From Halomonas sp. (GTDB taxonomy: Bacteria; Pseudomonadota; Gammaproteobacteria; Pseudomonadales; Oleiphilaceae), in contig SLIH01000047.1 of NCBI GenBank assembly GCA_007135745.1, positions 1-6,966 on the forward strand: a stretch of 6,966 bases of DNA, given 5' to 3'. The notes under the pieces were generated by a model. The model made no database searches and was not told the DNA's origin. It saw only the letters and a program-made list of their open reading frames with translations. Numbering within the stretch: position 1 is the stretch's first letter; the number at the start of each line of letters is the position of its first letter. The translations under genes were made by a program, and so were the position numbers. Positions 6,148-6,966 of the stretch are shown here, in pieces.

Positions 6148-6162
6148 TTAAGGACTGCTTAA
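6148..6162. repeat. TTAAG-N5-CTTAA inverted repeat in the divergent spacer
   Basis: A perfect 5-bp inverted repeat with a five-base centre lies 17 bases before the start codon of the sensor gene, where a leader or operator would be. It is short enough to occur by chance and does not match an operator I recognise. Confidence 0.25.
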
Positions 6163-6179
6163 GAGATGAATCCGAGCTC

Positions 6180-6966
6180 ATGGTTTATCGACTGCTCCCA
6201 ATGGTGGGATTACTGCTTCTGCTGCTTCCGGCGGCAGGCTTTGGCGAGCTTGCGCCCCGACTGGAAGCAGGCGATGGCATGGGCTGGTATGCCGACACAG
6301 CCGGTGAGCTGGACACCCTGGCGGACCTCAGGGCAGCGGAGGCGGATCTGGATTGGCAGGTGGCGGAAGGTGCGGGTGTCAGTCTTGGTTTCAACAGCAC
6401 GCCGCACTGGTTCCGGTTCCAGGTGCCAGCGGTGGAGCTCCGCGAGGATGCCAGGCGTTATCTGCATATTTCCGAAGCCCTGCTGAACCGTATTGATGTA
6501 TTTGTTCTGCAAGGAGACGAACTGATCCAGGAAGCCCGAATGGGCGCTGATTTCCCCTTTGGTGAGCGTCCGATCAGGCACAGCGAGTTTGTGACCCCCG
6601 TTACCCTCAATGAGGTCGGCCCCACCCATTTCTATCTGCGTGTGCAGACCAATGGTAGCCTCCAGGTGGAACCGCTTCTCTGGGAGACGGACGCTTTTGC
6701 CGAACAAAACCGTCTCGAGTCCATCGCCTCGGGGGTCTTCTACGGCATCATGCTGGTGATGTTCTTCTACAACCTGTTCATCTATTTCGTTGTCCGGGAT
6801 CGCAGTTACCTCTACTACATCGGCTTTGTGGCCGTCTTTACGTTCTTCATGCTTGCGTTGAAAGGCGATGGGTTCCAGTTCGTCTGGCCGAATGCTGTCG
6901 CCTGGAACGAAACCTCGGTGGCTTTCTTCGTGGCTCTCCTGGGTTTTGTAACGCTTCCGTTTACCA
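6180..6966 (+). CDS. 7TMR-DISM sensor protein, N-terminal part, C-terminus beyond the window
   Basis: At least 262 codons, open to the right edge. Residues 1-22 look like a signal peptide (VYRLLP, then a Leu run, then PAAGFG). Residues about 35-170 form a periplasmic beta-rich domain of the 7TMR-DISMED2 type: PHWFRFQVP (75-83), a YLHIS strand (94-98) and HFYLRVQTNG (150-159). The membrane part of the 7TMR-DISM family starts near 183 with the hallmark GVFYGIMLVMFFYNLFIYF (185-203). A short loop RDRSYLYY (206-213) leads into a second helix to about 227, and a third begins near 246. In this family the seven helices are followed by a histidine kinase, GGDEF or similar output domain, which here lies outside the window, so the signalling output cannot be stated. 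The ligand is unknown; carbohydrate-like ligands are proposed for the family. The start ATG at 6180 has only a weak, distant purine run (AAGAG) upstream; an ATG at 6166 is in another frame. Confidence 0.88.
   Translation, partial: MVYRLLPMVGLLLLLLPAAGFGELAPRLEAGDGMGWYADTAGELDTLADLRAAEADLDWQVAEGAGVSLGFNSTPHWFRFQVPAVELREDARRYLHISEALLNRIDVFVLQGDELIQEARMGADFPFGERPIRHSEFVTPVTLNEVGPTHFYLRVQTNGSLQVEPLLWETDAFAEQNRLESIASGVFYGIMLVMFFYNLFIYFVVRDRSYLYYIGFVAVFTFFMLALKGDGFQFVWPNAVAWNETSVAFFVALLGFVTLPFT

Noticed and set aside
6166..6486. ATG at 6166 opening a 106-codon plus-strand frame
   Set aside because: It overlaps the sensor gene in another frame, gives a Trp/Arg-rich sequence with no domain, and ends while the sensor frame continues with clear family motifs.

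Overview
The window (about 57-58% G+C by eye) reads as chromosomal DNA of a Gram-negative bacterium, most likely a marine or halophilic gammaproteobacterium of the Marinobacter/Halomonas type. This is an inference from the outer-membrane lipoprotein signal, a periplasmic binding-protein ABC importer for compatible solutes, a YtfP-type protein and a 7TMR-DISM sensor. No tRNA, rRNA, CRISPR array, insertion sequence or phage gene is visible. Coding density is high and every gap between genes is under 200 bases.

Layout, left to right. (1) Minus strand, running off the left edge: a lipoprotein with a von Willebrand factor A-like domain whose metal-binding (MIDAS) motif looks degenerate. It has its own candidate promoter. 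(2) Minus strand, 4161 down to 921: a complete proVWX-type glycine betaine/proline importer, in the order ATPase, permease, periplasmic binding protein. The first two genes overlap by ATGA, and the operon ends in a strong intrinsic terminator at 859-888. (3) Plus strand, 4358-5415: two genes overlapping by ATGA. The first encodes a HEPN-like protein with an R-x4-H motif, the second a gamma-glutamylcyclotransferase-fold (YtfP/AIG2-like) protein. (4) Minus strand, 5441-6052, convergent with that pair: an iron-sulfur uracil-DNA-glycosylase-superfamily protein. (5) Plus strand, 6180 to the right edge, divergent from it: the N-terminal part of a 7TMR-DISM membrane sensor whose output domain lies outside the window.

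How the genes work together: the three importer genes form one functional unit. The binding protein captures betaine-type solutes in the periplasm through a conserved aromatic cage, the permease carries them through the inner membrane, and the ATPase, with its C-terminal CBS-type region, powers and probably gates uptake under osmotic stress. The lipoprotein is separated from this operon by the terminator and its own promoter, so co-transcription is not expected. The least understood part is the translationally coupled HEPN/GGCT-fold pair, the best candidate here for an undescribed two-protein system. The sequence alone does not show that it is a toxin-antitoxin or defence module; an ordinary conserved housekeeping pair is equally possible.
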